64,000 bases of DNA from Rotaria sp. Silwood1. Lineage: Eukaryota > Rotifera > Eurotatoria > Philodinida > Philodinidae. The stretch is taken from contig CAJNOP010000013.1 of the NCBI GenBank assembly GCA_905250075.1, positions 3,428,706 through 3,492,705 of the forward strand, in the 5' to 3' direction. A program made the translations under genes and the position numbers. Shown piece after piece: positions 15,701-28,677 of the stretch; the first letter of the stretch is position 1; every line of letters begins with the position of its first letter. The notes under the pieces were generated by a model. That model made no database searches. It was not told the DNA's origin and saw nothing but the letters and a program-made list of their open reading frames with translations.

Positions 15701-18700
15701 CGTAGGATTTTGCTGTAAAATATTTTCAAAAATTGGGTATGCCAACCAATAAAATGATGTTAGGTGTCGGAACATATGGACGTGGTGATACACCAGCTAT
15801 GCCTTATACAGGATTCAAAGGCGAAAGTGGTTTTGTTGCATATTATGAAGTAAGAATAGAATTTTTATTTTATTCTGTTGTTTTTTTTTAATTGTGTAAA
15901 CTTCTAGAGTTGTATTCAAATTGTTTGTGAAAAAATGAAAGAAACATGGGATGCAAAACAACTTGTTCCATATATAGCTGGACCATATAATCAACCAAAA
16001 GCTGGTGTAGAAAATGTTCGAAGCATGAAATATAAAGTAAGGAAAACTTAAACCAAAAAAGGAATTTGATTAAAGAAAGTGTTTCATTTTTTCTAAAAGG
16101 CAAATTATATTAAAAAAAATAATTTGGGTGGAGCTATGATTTGGACACTTGATATGGATGATTTTCGTGGACAATTTTGTTGTCAAGGAAAATTTCCTTT
16201 AATAAAAACAATTAAAGCTGTTTTACATGGACAACTTAAATTATTACCAAAAGAAAAAATTTGTTCAACATGTCCAACAAAAGAATATAAAAGTGAAAAA
16301 TAATATTTCTATGAATAAAAATTTGATGTTTATTTTCATTAGATTTTAAACCTGAAACTCAACCACAAACAACAGAAAAAACAACAAAAAAACCAAAGAA
16401 ATCAAAACGTGATGCAGATACACCATGTAAGAAAAATATAAATTTATAATATAAAGAAAAAGAAACGTTTTCAATTGATATTTTTATTTTCTAGCACCAC
16501 AAGATGTATGTGAAGAATTAAAAGATGGTCAATGGCCTGATCCATCAGATTGCAAGAGTTATTATTTATGCCGTGGTGTAGGCTCTCAGTGGGGTGAACA
16601 AAAACGTGAAGTGTGCTATACTGGTAAGGAGCAGAAGTTTTCAATAATTGATGGAAGCATTAAGGTGACCATTTCTTCTCTTTTCAAAGTTTTTCAGAAA
16701 CAGCTGGGCAGAAAATTACAAAACTTTTAAGACATATACATCTTGATAAATAGAGTGAAAGTGGTCATAGACTCAAAACTTCTAGATGTTTCCTTCAAGA
16801 AGATATGGAGATCACTAAGGCCAAGAATGGCCAGAAGTCTCTGCCCACATAACTCTATACTCCTTTTTTTTGAGGTGCAATTTTGTTTATAACAATCAGG
16901 AACAAAACGAGATGCCTCTCTGTTGTTTTCTTTCACAAATATCGTTCCTAAAGCACCGAACAAGAAAAATATTGGAAGCACTGTCAAAAACCGTGTTTTT
17001 TTTTTCAATAGTACTAAGTTTCAAAGGTGGTCAAATTTCATAGGAACAATATTGGAAAAGAAAAAAACCATACGCATTGCACTTTGACTAAAGAACTTAT
17101 AAGAAATTTGAGCTTTAGCGGAGGTATCGTGTAGGAGAAAAGAGAGAAAAACTTGGTTTGTTTTGTTCAAAAGTTGATTTTGAGAAAAACGCAAAACAAA
17201 CTTTTTTATTTGTATCAGAACTTCGTTTTCCGACTAAAGTTATCGAAAACTCGCTGTTTTTGAGCGTTGATAGAGAATACTCCAAAGCTACACCAAAAAA
17301 TCACAAAAAAATTGATTTTAACGTTCTGAAGGAGACTATTTTAAGATTGTCATGTTTTTCTCTTTGAAAGCACTCGATCCATTTCACAGTTTAACCTCAA
17401 TAAGTGATAATATGAGTGAGTCTTTCATCGTGATTCGACAGAAAATATTAAATCGTGTTTTTGTCTGATACCATCTCACTGTATCATAAAATTAGAGTTT
17501 CAGAACAAAAACAGAATTTCTTATTAAATATTAAAAATAGCAATGTGCGGAACCTTGACTTGTGACCAATTTGCAGGTCTTCACATATCAGTTAAAAAAC
17601 AATCTGATAACAAGCATGACGACAATGACGAATACTGTAATTCAAAGAAAAGGAAAGTCAATGAAGGAAACTCATATGAAAGTGAAAAAGGAAACTAGTA
17701 ACCATACGAAGATTAGTGAAGTCGTAATTTATACTAAACAATATTCTTCTCACAATATCATTGGTTTTCTGTTGATTTTAGTTAAGATTAAATCTAAAAT
17801 ATGAATATAATAAAATGGTTTTTGGTTTTTCTATTTCAATTGAAATATGAGTGAGATATTAGTGGTGGATTTTAGTTTTTGGAACAGAGGGCAACCATGG
17901 TCCCAAAACTTGTTTTGATGTCCATTAGAAATTGAATTGGTTCACTTTTGAAAATTTTTTGCTAAGACTAATTGAACAATCTTTTGGAAAAGAGGCATCA
18001 TCGCCCTCTCTCTAACACTAACACCTTTTGTGCATAAGATAGATCCCAATAAGATGTTAAAAATCGCAAGAGGATAAGAACACGTAGACCTTACCAACAA
18101 AGTTATAGATGTTTTACTGAAGTATTAGCACACAGCATGGCGTGTACAGAGAATTGCATAACAATATTTTGATATGAAATTTTGCTTATCGCTAGACCTA
18201 TTTATGACTAGATCGTTCTCTTCATGGAATATCGAGTTTCCAAAAATGACTTGTTTTGGAAATTCAATATCTCACGAAGAGAATATGATTTTGAGCCAAT
18301 ATTTTTAGGACATTCTAGTTACGACTAAATCTATCTAGGGATAACATTTCAGATCAAAATATCGTCATTCAATTCTTTTTGTGAATTCCATGCTATAGAC
18401 TGGAACTTCAGTAAAACATGTAAGCCTCTGTAGAAAAGGCCTAAGTGCCCTTGCCTTTTTGAAGCTTTTAATAGCTCATTGGAGTCTACCTTATGCACAG
18501 AGTTCGAATTCGAAAAATAACTTTCACATTGGGAAATTCTCTCATAAGTTAAACTCGAAATACTAGTAAACTCAGATTGATCGAGAAATAACCTTCAAAT
18601 AAAAATTTTCGAAAGTAATCAAGTCCTATCGCGCAAGGATATACATAGCAAATGATATGTTGAATAGATGTTATTATATATTTCTTTTTCAGGTGCTTAT

Positions 18701-19606
18701 TTTGATCCAAATGAAAAAACATGTAAATGGGTTGGCATGGATAAAGTCTGTTTATCGCTTTTAGTTCTTTTTTCTTTACCAATATTTTTTCATTAGCTTA
18801 ATTGTGAAGAACTTGTCGAAGGTTATGAAAATCCTGTAGCTGGTGTTACACGATCAACTGATGAACCAGAAGATGATGATGATGGTGCAGATGATGATGA
18901 TACATCAACTGATGCAGGTGCCTCATCAAAAAAGAAAAAAACTAAAGCACCATCAACTAAATCAATATCCATATTAAGTCGAACAACATCGGAATTTGAA
19001 ACATGTGCAGCAGAAAAACCAGTTGAATTCGATCCTGTACAAGGTAATAAACATATTCCTTTTTCCTTTTCGACATGACTCGCTTCATCTACTATAGCCT
19101 TCTATAGGTATGCTATGTTACTCTTGCGAAAGTCAGAAAGAGAACAGCGATTGCCAAATCAGTCCGAATCAGACGACATCGATTATGTGCGAAACGAAAC
19201 AACAAATTTGCTACAGCAAAAAAGCCATAAACGTCGCCGGTAAAAGAAAAATTAAAAAATATTGTTTATGTTTCTCGAATAAAATACATAATTGTATATA
19301 GGAAAACTACTACAATTCAGTCGTGGTTGTTCAATGCCTCCACCATCGACAGGCAATCTCACTCAACAAGCACAATGTCTGTCAAGCAAAGCAGAAGGCA
19401 AGACAATATGCGTGAAATATTGCCAAACCAGTCTTTGCAACAATCAGGACATAAGGTTATTTTTCTTAAAGATTTATTAAATAAATACTTATATATTTTC
19501 TTTTAGCGATGGCGCTTTGGCCGTTACAGTCAGACGAATAACACACGTCGTCTATTACCTATTAGCTTTATTAATAATTGTCATATCAACAGATCATCAT
19601 TATTAA
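12769..19606 (+). CDS. Secreted GH18 chitinase fused to CBM14 and Ly6/uPAR (LU) domains with GPI-like tail
   Basis: There are 21 exons: 12769-12811, 12863-12922, 12995-13141, 13194-13267, 13324-13348, 14083-14172, 14234-14248, 14300-14358, 14410-14534, 15474-15485, 15542-15647, 15706-15849, 15908-16036, 16100-16292, 16343-16426, 16495-16623, 18693-18745, 18797-19043, 19108-19239, 19302-19455, 19507-19606. They join in one frame to 706 aa. Order: signal peptide (1-21); GH18 domain (about 26-386) with intact DGLDLDFE (D142, D145, D147, catalytic E149) and NLMTYDFHGSW; Lys/Thr-rich linker; CBM14 peritrophin domain (about 437-500, six Cys); Asp-rich linker; LU domain (about 580-672) opening LCYSC and closing CQTSLCNN; hydrophobic C-terminus (about 685-700) like a GPI signal. 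The family hydrolyses chitin. The tail suggests anchoring at the cell surface. The LU exons have no signal peptide of their own and only a 64-bp intron separates them from the chitinase part, so a separate Ly6 gene is unlikely. Two micro-exons are 15 and 12 nt. Confidence 0.9.
13539..13908. repeat. Fold-back element in chitinase intron 5
   Basis: The left arm starting ACGATCAAACTATCCCAACTG is complementary to the right arm ending GTTCAGCTAGTACCCTCGT. Homology continues inward (GTTTGAACT.ATATT and AAGAAAGTCT blocks) and the centre has GAAAGTTTCAG/CTGAAACTTTC-like pairs. A second copy lies at 24,598-25,182 and a partial one near 58.08-58.38 kb. No coding capacity. Confidence 0.65.
18029..18499. 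repeat. Inverted-repeat element in chitinase intron 16
   Basis: TGTGCATAAGATAGATCCCAAT at the left is matched in inverted orientation at the right (ending in the complement, TTATGCACA). Further paired blocks are GATGTTTTACTGAAG and ATATTTTGATATGAAA. The hairpin-like layout and lack of coding capacity point to a MITE within the 2,069-bp intron. Confidence 0.6.
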
Positions 19607-21006
19607 TCATGACAATATGCATAACTGTTATAGCCCGAGAACTAAATTTTTTTGTTTCTCACTAATCATTGCTTTGTTTATTTGTTTCTTTCTTTTCTTT
19701 TCTGTATCTGTTTGATCTTTTGTTTTCTTGCATCAATCAAAGAGCAATACTCAACAAATTTTCACTTGTTATCTTGTTAAAGGATTTTGTTTTTTTTTTT
19801 CTTTATCAAGAAGAAAAAAAAATGCTTGTATGAATCGTGCCATACTTCAAGAAATCCGACATGAAGAATATGATGACATAACAAATCAAATTCATATCTA
19901 TAGAATATATTAATCTCGAACAAATAGAAACCAGTATTAATAATATCAAAGATAAAAATTCAAGGTGTACCATAAGTGTTTCACATTAGAGAACTTCAGA
20001 TTAAGATTTTTTGTACTCTAGCTGAAAAAAATGCTCTAATTCTTATTCTACTGTGTCCTACCTTCCAACATAGTTATCCTAGCCTAGAGGATATGATAGG
20101 GGTAACCCTGCGCATCTCTATTTAACATTCTATTATTGGTAAAAACTTATTAGATTTCACTTTTTTTGGAGTTTTGAAAATAAATAGTGTAAGTTCATTA
20201 CTCTAATGTTTTGCTGATAGGTACTTGAGAGAAGATGTTTTTGATAAGAAAATCTCATCATCGGAAAGTCGCTTACTTTTTTCAATACTCTAATGGAAAC
20301 ATCGTTCGCAATTTACATATAACTATTTTTTTAAATTCTTTATGATGTCAATAGAAAAAATAATTTATTGTTATTAGTTGATATTTGACTGTAGGATCGA
20401 GGCAAGAATCATTTCTGGAAAGAGATTTATCAAAAAGAAAAACGAAATGAATATGTAATCCTTTTTCGTTTTCTTCAATTATAAGTTTCATGGTCAACTT
20501 ATGTATAAAATAGTATTGAGCAAAAAAAATGGGTCCGTCAAATTGAAACCATATGAAAGTACAGGAAAAATTTTTCTTTTTTGTTCTCTATTACTAAAAA
20601 TAGAGAAGTGGATAAAAGATTGTTAAAAGAGAGCTGGAGAAAAAAAAACGAAATATGTTCTTATGTGCCCTTGTACACTATCGGTTGATTACATGTTGTC
20701 CTTGTTGCTCCATCTCGTCGACATCGCCTATTATAAAAAAAAGAATCATACGATATCGCATATGTACTTTTATTAGAACTTTTTATGATACTTTCATTCT
20801 AATTGAAATACTTTTTATCGTCTAGTCTTTTTTCACAAGCAAAACAGCTTTGATTTCAAATGTAGATAAAAATTATTTCATCGAAAAGATTTTTATTTCT
20901 AATGGCGATATGGATACAACATCATTAATTATGTATATATAATTAGATAAAATAATATTTTTTCTTTTCATTTTAAATGACTTTTTTTTTCTTCTTAACC
21001 CCTTAG
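19607..21006. other. Intergenic, with a possible first exon of the next gene
   Basis: This is mostly pyrimidine tracts and AT-rich sequence. A candidate start exon lies at 20655-20716 (MFLCALVHYR then LITCCPCCSIS). It ends in the phase needed by the exon at 21007, but its donor GTCGAC is weak, so it is offered only as a possibility. Confidence 0.3.
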
Positions 21007-22904
21007 CATTACATGTGTACTTATTCCGGCTCTACTAGCTATCGGTATTTGTGCTATTATAGTTTGTTCAAATTATGATAGAGATCGAAAACTTCATCGT
21101 CAAAGAGGTATGAAATTATTTTTATTTGCATAGAAATATTATGTAATTGTTAAAAAATCTAAAGTATTAATTAAGAAAAAAAAAAACTTGAATTATTATT
21201 TCCATAGGTTCCTTCTCATTAGTACATATTCAAAACTGAAAATTGTATGTGAAAGTGTTTTGAACTTTCGCAGAACTTCTTAAAATTAAATCATATATAT
21301 GATACAATCTGTCAAATTGAAATGTTCCTTATGAATAATGTGTTTTTAAAGATATACTACTAATTTAATATAAAGGTATTACAGAACAAATGCAATATAT
21401 TAAAGTAGTCACTCAGAACCACAGCGAAAAGATTTAGCTCAAGTGCAATAATATCTTATGCTTAAATTAAACTTTTTCCATTGATCATCTCGTTATTCTT
21501 TTTACAATATCGAGATGTTTCTATTTGAACAAAGGAAGAATGTTTCAAAATATTTCTCTTCCCGTACATTGATATCTAGGACCTGGCAGACAGTAATTCT
21601 TTCAGCAATGTACCGAATTTGACATTGACTTCATCAGAATCATATCACACTTTCAAAAGTACTAGAACTTGACATTCTAATTCTTAAAGTTATCTTCAAA
21701 AAGTAGTTTTTCCTAGTGTCCACTGTAGAAAAAAAAATCAATTTCTAACGTTTTCTGATTCTAAATTATAGAAGTCTGAAGTTTATTTGTATTGAAAAGG
21801 TTTCTAGAAAAATTGTTTTTTTTTCTCAGCTTTTTCGCAATATAATTTCCCTTTATAAGTAATTAAAGTTAATTATATGCGTTATAATCATATTTATAGG
21901 AAATATTCTAAAATTTGATGATCGGAAGCCCTTAAAGCATCATTTAAGAACCGTCTGAAAATGAATGCAAAATTAAAGACATCAAACTTAAGTATTTTTG
22001 AAAGTTTAAAATTGTTCTGATGAAGTCGATATAATTAATGATAGTACGTTTTCCAAATAATCACCCTAAAATAGAATGTGTATGTAAAAGGTCTTTGCAC
22101 AACATGTCTAGATCATTTTCTTTCAGTTAAAAGTCATCGGAAAGAACCAAAGCTTCATGTTTGTTCGAACTATAGATTCAGATTTTTTTTTGGCCTAAAG
22201 TGCTTTCACTGAAAGCAAACCTCTGATCAGAATGCTGATATTAAATTTTCAAGTAGTTCTGTTTTACATTTTTATCAAGAGTGCTTCAATCCAAAACTAT
22301 AAGAAAGGCTTGTTCTTTAATATACTTAATTTGCTTCACATTTTAAATATTGCTACAAACAATCGAAATCAATTGTATTCAAAACACTGTAATTCGAAAA
22401 ATGTTTCTATATTAAGATTGTTTCAAGATCTAGTATTATAATTATCTGCACAATATTTTGAAGATTTTATTCGAATATTTGTACTAAGTGAAAATCGAAA
22501 AGTCTTACTTTCAAAAAATGTTTTTTTTTCTCGATAATCTCGTAAAAATAAATTGTAAAACATTATGTTGTTCGTTTTTAGGTTCATCTTTTGTATGCCA
22601 TCATTTACATGAACGAGTACCTCAAGATAACTATATAATTGATTTTCCACGTACTAATCGCTATCAACAACAATGGCGTTTACGTGAACCTCCACCTGTC
22701 TTTGAAGAATCATCACCATCATATGACATTTCTGTTAATCAAATAGGAAGACAACAATTACCAGTATTTACATCTATTCGTACAACACCATTAACAACAA
22801 ATGTTCAACAATCGTCGCCTACTAGGACGTCATCTGGACATGCAACAATGCCACCTTCTTATGCTGAAATTTTTTTAACACCTTATACATTAACAAATCG
22901 ATGA
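21007..22904 (+). CDS. PPxY-motif single-pass membrane protein, copy 1 (5' end uncertain)
   Basis: Two exons are clear: 21007-21107 and 22582-22904, joined in phase 1 across a 1,474-bp intron. The first encodes a transmembrane segment, VLIPALLAIGICAIIVC, followed by a basic stop-transfer stretch (DRDRKLHRQR). The second encodes a Pro/Ser/Thr-rich cytoplasmic tail with FEESSPSYD and a C-terminal MPPSYAE. PPxY motifs bind WW domains such as those of Nedd4-family ubiquitin ligases. The block FEES(S/P)PSYD recurs in the next gene, so the two are paralogues. The upstream exon or exons, presumably encoding a short ectodomain, are not settled; a candidate is 20655-20716. Function beyond adaptor-like membrane protein is not claimed. 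Confidence 0.7.
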
Positions 22905-24597
22905 TAAATCTTTACTTTTTAATCATTTTTATCGAAATATACATTGACTTCTTAGGTTTTCTATCTATATTTTTTCCATACTTTAATTTATGATCATCTA
23001 TACAATGTAGTTTTTGAAAAATATAAAAAGTATGAAACGACAAATGAATTATTTTATTATTATTAGATACTATATCATTAATAAAATTCAGCATTAGAGA
23101 AAAAAGTCTTGCGTCTTACAATTTAGTGAATAAAATACACTAAAAGCTATTGTAAAGTGTTCTGATACTGCTTAATAAATGAGACAATACTAGAGATAGG
23201 ATTAAATGTTTTCAATAAATGAAATAGTCACTACTTGGAATGATTCTAAGATGTTAGTTTTGATGGGCTCGATTTGTTCAGCTAGCAATAATTAAATATT
23301 TGTAATATATAAATGAAAATTTCATTTCAAATAATTGAACAGATACCATCAATTACAGTACACAAGAAACGATCATCGCATGCAGAGCTTGTGAAGTCTG
23401 ATATTTTTTAACTCACAATTAGATTTAGTCGGACCGTACTTTAATACTTTCTATTAAGTTTTCTAATTGAAATTGAATAGTCATCCTGACGATACAAGAT
23501 ACCTTTTCTTCGACCGGTTTTATTCGATGGCTTGCGCACCCTATAGATTTCTTAGACGAGTAGAGGTCATCAGGTAGTGTCTTGCGAGAACAACTGTTTG
23601 GTTCTTATTTCCTGTTCTCGTAGAAAAAAAAGTTGCAGTTCCCGAAAGAATATTTTTTATATTTGTTCACGTTCCCGTAATGCTTTCGGAGTTCCTATTG
23701 TTATTTAATTTTGTGTTTGAAAAATCCTATTATTACGAGACATTAGTTTCTGCCAATGTCTCACTTTGTCCAACATGAGATATTGTAAAAAATAAAAAGA
23801 AAATCATCGTTAGAGATGTGTTTTAGTAAAATAAATCAATGATTATTTATATGTCAAAACTTATCAACATACAGTTAAGAGAATTAACTGTATAAATTGA
23901 ACAATTGAAAGGAAAAAAACAGGGTACCATATCAATAATACGATGAAAAAATAGAAGCATTTAAGAAGAGGAGATAATACTGCTATACTGCGAGATAATC
24001 TGAAACACACTCCTTCCGAACGTGAAAATAATAGAGAAAAAAAATTGTTAATCTTAATAATATTCTAATGAAAAATAAATAAACTGGTCTTAGTTTTGTT
24101 AATAGTTATTTTTTATTTCTTTTTTAATTAATAAGCAATGCAAATGTCTTTGGAAGAATATCAAAAACCATTTCTTTACAATGTAACATCGTATTAACTA
24201 CAGCATTTTTTTTGAAAAAGCAACCCACAGGACATTACCATTAAGTCCAAAAATTTTGGGCTCAAACTCAACTCAGACCTGGCCGGGTTCAGGCTCAGAT
24301 CCAACTCGATGGGCTCTATTTATGAGATTAAAATGTGAAACACAATATAGGTATTGTTGGTAATTGTAGAGAGATTATTTCAGGAAACATTTATTCACCA
24401 TCGTTTTACGTAATTCTCCAGAAATTCAATAAGGAAGCGGTTCATATATTATTAAGAGACATTATTGATATACGATTTTGATCATAAATCAACAATATCT
24501 GTCACGGTCAGTGGAAGAGAGGAGCCAAATTTTTACCTTGGTTTCCAAGTTACTGAAAACACTATTGGAAGTTAATATGTTGTCAAAAGTTTTAAGT
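22905..24597. other. Intergenic
   Basis: No gene is seen. A GC-richer segment at about 24,245-24,315 (GGCCGGGTTCAGGCTCAGATCCAA) faintly resembles the interior of the hAT element at 967-1319 and may be a decayed relative. Confidence 0.35.
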
Positions 24598-25182
24598 AAC
24601 GAGAGAACTATCCGAACTGATACTCGTTGTTTGAGCTTATACTGTATGTACAAGAAAACCTAAGTAAGGCTAGAAAAACTAAAACAGTCCGTGCCGATAA
24701 GTCTCAGAAGTCGAGTTATGGCTGGTTTACTGAATTTTTGATACAGCTTTAGGTATTTACTAAATAATCAAGCAACAAAACATTGTCATAGATATGCCTA
24801 ATAACTCAAAGAATATCCTGAAAGTTTCAGCCGAAAACGATGTCCCTTTATCGAGATATTAAATTTTGCAAAAAAAAAAAAGGTAGTTTGCCACAAAAGT
24901 CGGCTGAAAATTCAGTATCTCGATAAAAGAACATTCTTTTTGACTGAAGCTTACAGGATATTCTCAGAATCATTCAATCTGTGTATGGATGAAATTTCAT
25001 TATTGACTTTTTCGGTAAATACCTACAGCTGGAGCGAAAACTCAGTAAAACAGTCATAACTTGTCTTCAGAGGCTCATAAACACAAAGCTTTTAGATTTT
25101 TTCTATTCTCATTGAATATTATCTCATTATGAACTTAATACGAGCTTCAACAGTGGGTATCACTTTTGGTAGTTCCCTCGTT
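24598..25182. repeat. Fold-back element, second copy
   Basis: AACGAGAGAACTATCC at the left is complementary to the right end, GGTAGTTCCCTCGTT. Arms of more than 100 bases pair imperfectly, and the centre holds GAATATCCTGAAAGTTTCAG and its inverted counterpart around a poly-A spacer. It is the same family as the copy in chitinase intron 5. It lies between PPxY genes 1 and 2. Confidence 0.7.
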
Positions 25183-26721
25183 TTATGAGCAAGTACCGAA
25201 AAATAAATCAATCCTTTCGTTACTATGTATGCCATTTTTCTTGTTCACTTTTCTTCATTGACACATCTAAATATTGATTTAAGTTTGATCAATTTATTCA
25301 AGAGTCAAAATTGATTGGCCAATTTTCAACACAAACTCGAATTGAATGTATCTCTATTAGAACTAGAAACATTGTTTTTGTTATAGTTGCATTTAACAAA
25401 TAATCACTAGATCCGGCAAGTTTCATGTATATCAGAAGTTAAAAAATACAGTTTTATCTCGAATCTGTGAAACTGCTCTGTTCAAATAATGCTTTCACAT
25501 ATTTAATCTAAACCTTGAGCCGACAAATGGTTGATCTCTAAAAATAGGTAATCTACGGATGGTGCAACAAAATAACAACCCTTTTAATGTATACTGAGCA
25601 ACACTAATCGAAGATTTATGAGGTATACGGCCAAAAAAACCTTTATCGAGACACAATTTCAAACTAATTAGCTTATGGAATAACAAGGTCAAAATCAAAC
25701 ATATTAAATATTAATGAAATGTTCCAAAAAATACGACATTAAAGAGTTCATTAAATAGACATTAGAAGTAAAATTAATGTCATAGATTTCGCTGACTCAA
25801 TGCATTTTTTTTCTCTATTTTTCTTGCCAAAGAAATCACAATGCAAAAATTGTTTTTTCAAAATATTCGACTATTTATTTGCTTAAAAGTTTGTCAAAAA
25901 TAACGTGAAATGTGTCTTTATATTTACAGTTGCTACAACAACAAAAAAATTCACCTTGAAATCATAAGATACATCAACTAAATATTTGTTGAGTATCGTA
26001 ATCAAATCATTAACATATTATTATTGAGTACGAAGAAATATTCGAATAGAAATAAACTTGGAAATATGATACAAATTAAAACAAATACAATCTGAATAAT
26101 TATCATATTAAATTAGCCTTCATTTTACTCTAAATCACTGACACATATTATATAATTCGATTTGTTTTTAGTATTTTTTGCATCCGCCAGAATCATAATA
26201 TTTTTGATCTTTGATTCTGTCAACGAAAAGCGAAAAAAAAAAAAGTATTACTGTGAAAAAAAAGAATATCGAAAGAAGTGTCAACTCGTGCATTATTTTG
26301 ATGTTGCGTCTGTTTTGATTTTGGCATTTGTCGTTCTTAGTTATTAGTTTTTTTTCTCCATATTTGATACACACAAAATCAATACCAAAGTTTTTCGTTG
26401 TACGAAGGAAAGGAACATACGAATCAATATCATTCTTCAGTTAAACTAGAGCTTATCTAGGCACGTCAATGTAGGTGTCTGTACTTATCATGTTAAAAAG
26501 AAAAGAAGGAAAGAAAGAAAAAAAGAAATCAAATCAAGAAAAAAATTGAGGAGGTGTAGGCATGATTTCTTTTTTTTTCTGTCATCAATCACACTTATAC
26601 GACTCAGTAAGCCTTACAGTGGTACGTGCCACAAATAAAGAAAAGTACATTAGTGAAATATCTAAACAATTGCAACTAAAACGTTTATTCTCTATCATTA
26701 ACATATATCAGCAATTAAATT
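25183..26721. other. Intergenic
   Basis: No gene is recognised. The opposing short frames at 26,162-26,374 are low-complexity AT sequence. A purine-rich run (AAAGAAAGAAGGAAAG-like) at 26,500-26,550 directly precedes the next gene. Confidence 0.35.
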
Positions 26722-27566
26722 ATGTTCGTGGAACATCCACCATTAGGAGGTGGTGGTGGAGGTGTTGGTCATTCTTTAGCACCATCAACTACACGATCTA
26801 GTAGTAATGAACCTGCAGCATACAGCAATTCATCATTTGATCATAATACATTTGTACTTATGTAAGCTTTCAATGCTACTTCTTTTCTATTAAAAACGAA
26901 GAAAACAAAACTATGATTTTCTAAACAAAAATAAAACAAAAAAGATTAGGAGTTTTTTCTTTCTTATTGTTCGCTATCAGATATATGTAATAAATATTTA
27001 ATTAATAATATTTTTCGTAGCATATTCTATTAGTGAATATCAAATAACAATAATAAATAAATAAATGAAATACTCATTTATTCGTTCGTCTTTTATTGCA
27101 GGATTTTAGCCATTCTTATTCCAATTGCTTTTGCCATGATTCTTTGTATTGTTACATATTGGATCTATAGATACAACAAAAGAATATCTTTAAGAACATC
27201 AACAAATGCTTCAATAGGTACATAATTAAATGTAAAATATTCTTGATAATCATCATTCTTAAATTCTTTCTAGTACCGCCCGATCGATTTGATGCTCGTG
27301 CTGCTACAGTTATTTATAATACTCAACATAGTCCATTTATTTTCGAAGAATCACCACCTTCATATGATTCATTAGGAGATATTAAAAAAGCTTTACCTAG
27401 TAATACAACAACAACAACAAATACAAATCAATCATTGCCATCGACAATATTACCTAATACAACATTGGCAGATACTAATGAAAGAATAGAAGCAGCAGCA
27501 ATTATTCCAACAGCGCCTACTCCACCACCATCTTATATCAATCTTGATGAATCAAATAAATCATAG
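26722..27566 (+). CDS. PPxY-motif single-pass membrane protein, copy 2
   Basis: Three exons, 26722-26861, 27102-27217 and 27274-27566, give 182 aa. An in-frame TAA lies six bases upstream of the ATG, which supports this start. The N-terminal 47 residues are Gly/Ser/Asn-rich with no signal peptide. One transmembrane helix follows (ILAILIPIAFAMILCIVTYW), then a basic stretch (RYNKR). The cytoplasmic tail carries two PPSY motifs, FEESPPSYDSL and TPPPSYINL. The FEES-PSYD block, the IP motif early in the helix and the intron positions relative to the helix match copy 1, indicating tandem duplication. A role as WW-domain or Nedd4-type recruiter is inferred from PPxY motifs only. Confidence 0.85.
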
Positions 27567-28677
27567 ACTACTATTACATCTCATTGAACAGTATTTATAT
27601 TTCGATTGGATAAGTTTATGTATATATTCTTTATGGTGAATGATATTGGTTATTTTCAAAGTCTTCCATTTTTTTCTATTAAAATACAGACAGTGAAATT
27701 AATTTTCATAATAAATTAGCAAAATTAGTGGGACATTTAACACAAATTGTAACATATTTTATCAGTTAGAATAAACTTCTAATCTCAATTTGTTAATGAG
27801 AATCTATTTAGGTCTATTCATTGATAATGCATAATAGATTTAACCTTTACTAAAATAGAATCATAATCGCGACGAGTTAGCTCTTACAACATACTCATGT
27901 GGAATTCTGAGCATTCGATTACTGCAATCGTATACTCATTCGATAATGTCATACAAGCGATTAATATGAATTAATAATCATGTGAATACTTTTTTTTGTA
28001 AACAAATCTAATATTTAATATCATAGAAATAAAACATGGATGAGTAAAAAGAAAATGCATAGAAATATTTCATTTTATTATTTAGTTTCCTAATATATCT
28101 GTGTCAACAATAATTAGTCATATTTCATTTGATTTTCTTGCTGTCGATATTAATAAATATTTTGTCTTTGAATGTCAAACAACCTTCTGAATATCCATAG
28201 AAAAGTAGGAGTTTTCTTTTTTGTCTATAAAATATTTGATCTAATTATAAAACAAAACACGCCGTCATTTTACGATCTTCTATTTTATCTATGAAAAAAA
28301 AAAATGATATAAACACTAGCCTGAGCAATCTAGGATAATTTCTTTTATTGTTTATTGTTTATAGGTTAATATAAGGGATACATGAACATGAGAAAAAGAA
28401 AAAAGAATTTTTCTGTTCTTACTAGTGAATAGTTGTGAAAAAAAAACTTGAATTTCTTTAGTAGAAACACTAAAAAAAAGGGTCTGTTGTAAAAAAAAAA
28501 AAAAGTACTTCTTTTTCTTTTACTTCAAAGAGGTATTATTTCATGCCATACGGAACGCCAAAAAAAAAAAGATGATTTTTTTTTTTGCTTTTTCTTTATT
28601 AAACAGAATCGAAAATAAAGCAAATATACTTTTAGTCGATCATATATTCACATGTAAGCGTTAACAAAAGTAAAAAC
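27567..28677. other. Intergenic
   Basis: AT-rich spacer between the second and third membrane-protein genes. I see poly-A/T tracts and nothing coding. Confidence 0.4.

Noticed and set aside
16727-17008. 93-codon minus-strand frame inside chitinase intron 16
   Set aside because: No domain resemblance, and it lies in a repeat-bearing intron between two exons that complete one CBM14 domain.
19108-19606. Ly6-like exons as an independent gene
   Set aside because: No signal peptide exon in the 64-bp intron before them, and the frame and phase continue from the chitinase exon. The fusion model explains the data better.
24245-24315. GC-rich segment resembling the interior of the hAT element
   Set aside because: Similarity is short and no terminal repeats or target duplication are visible.
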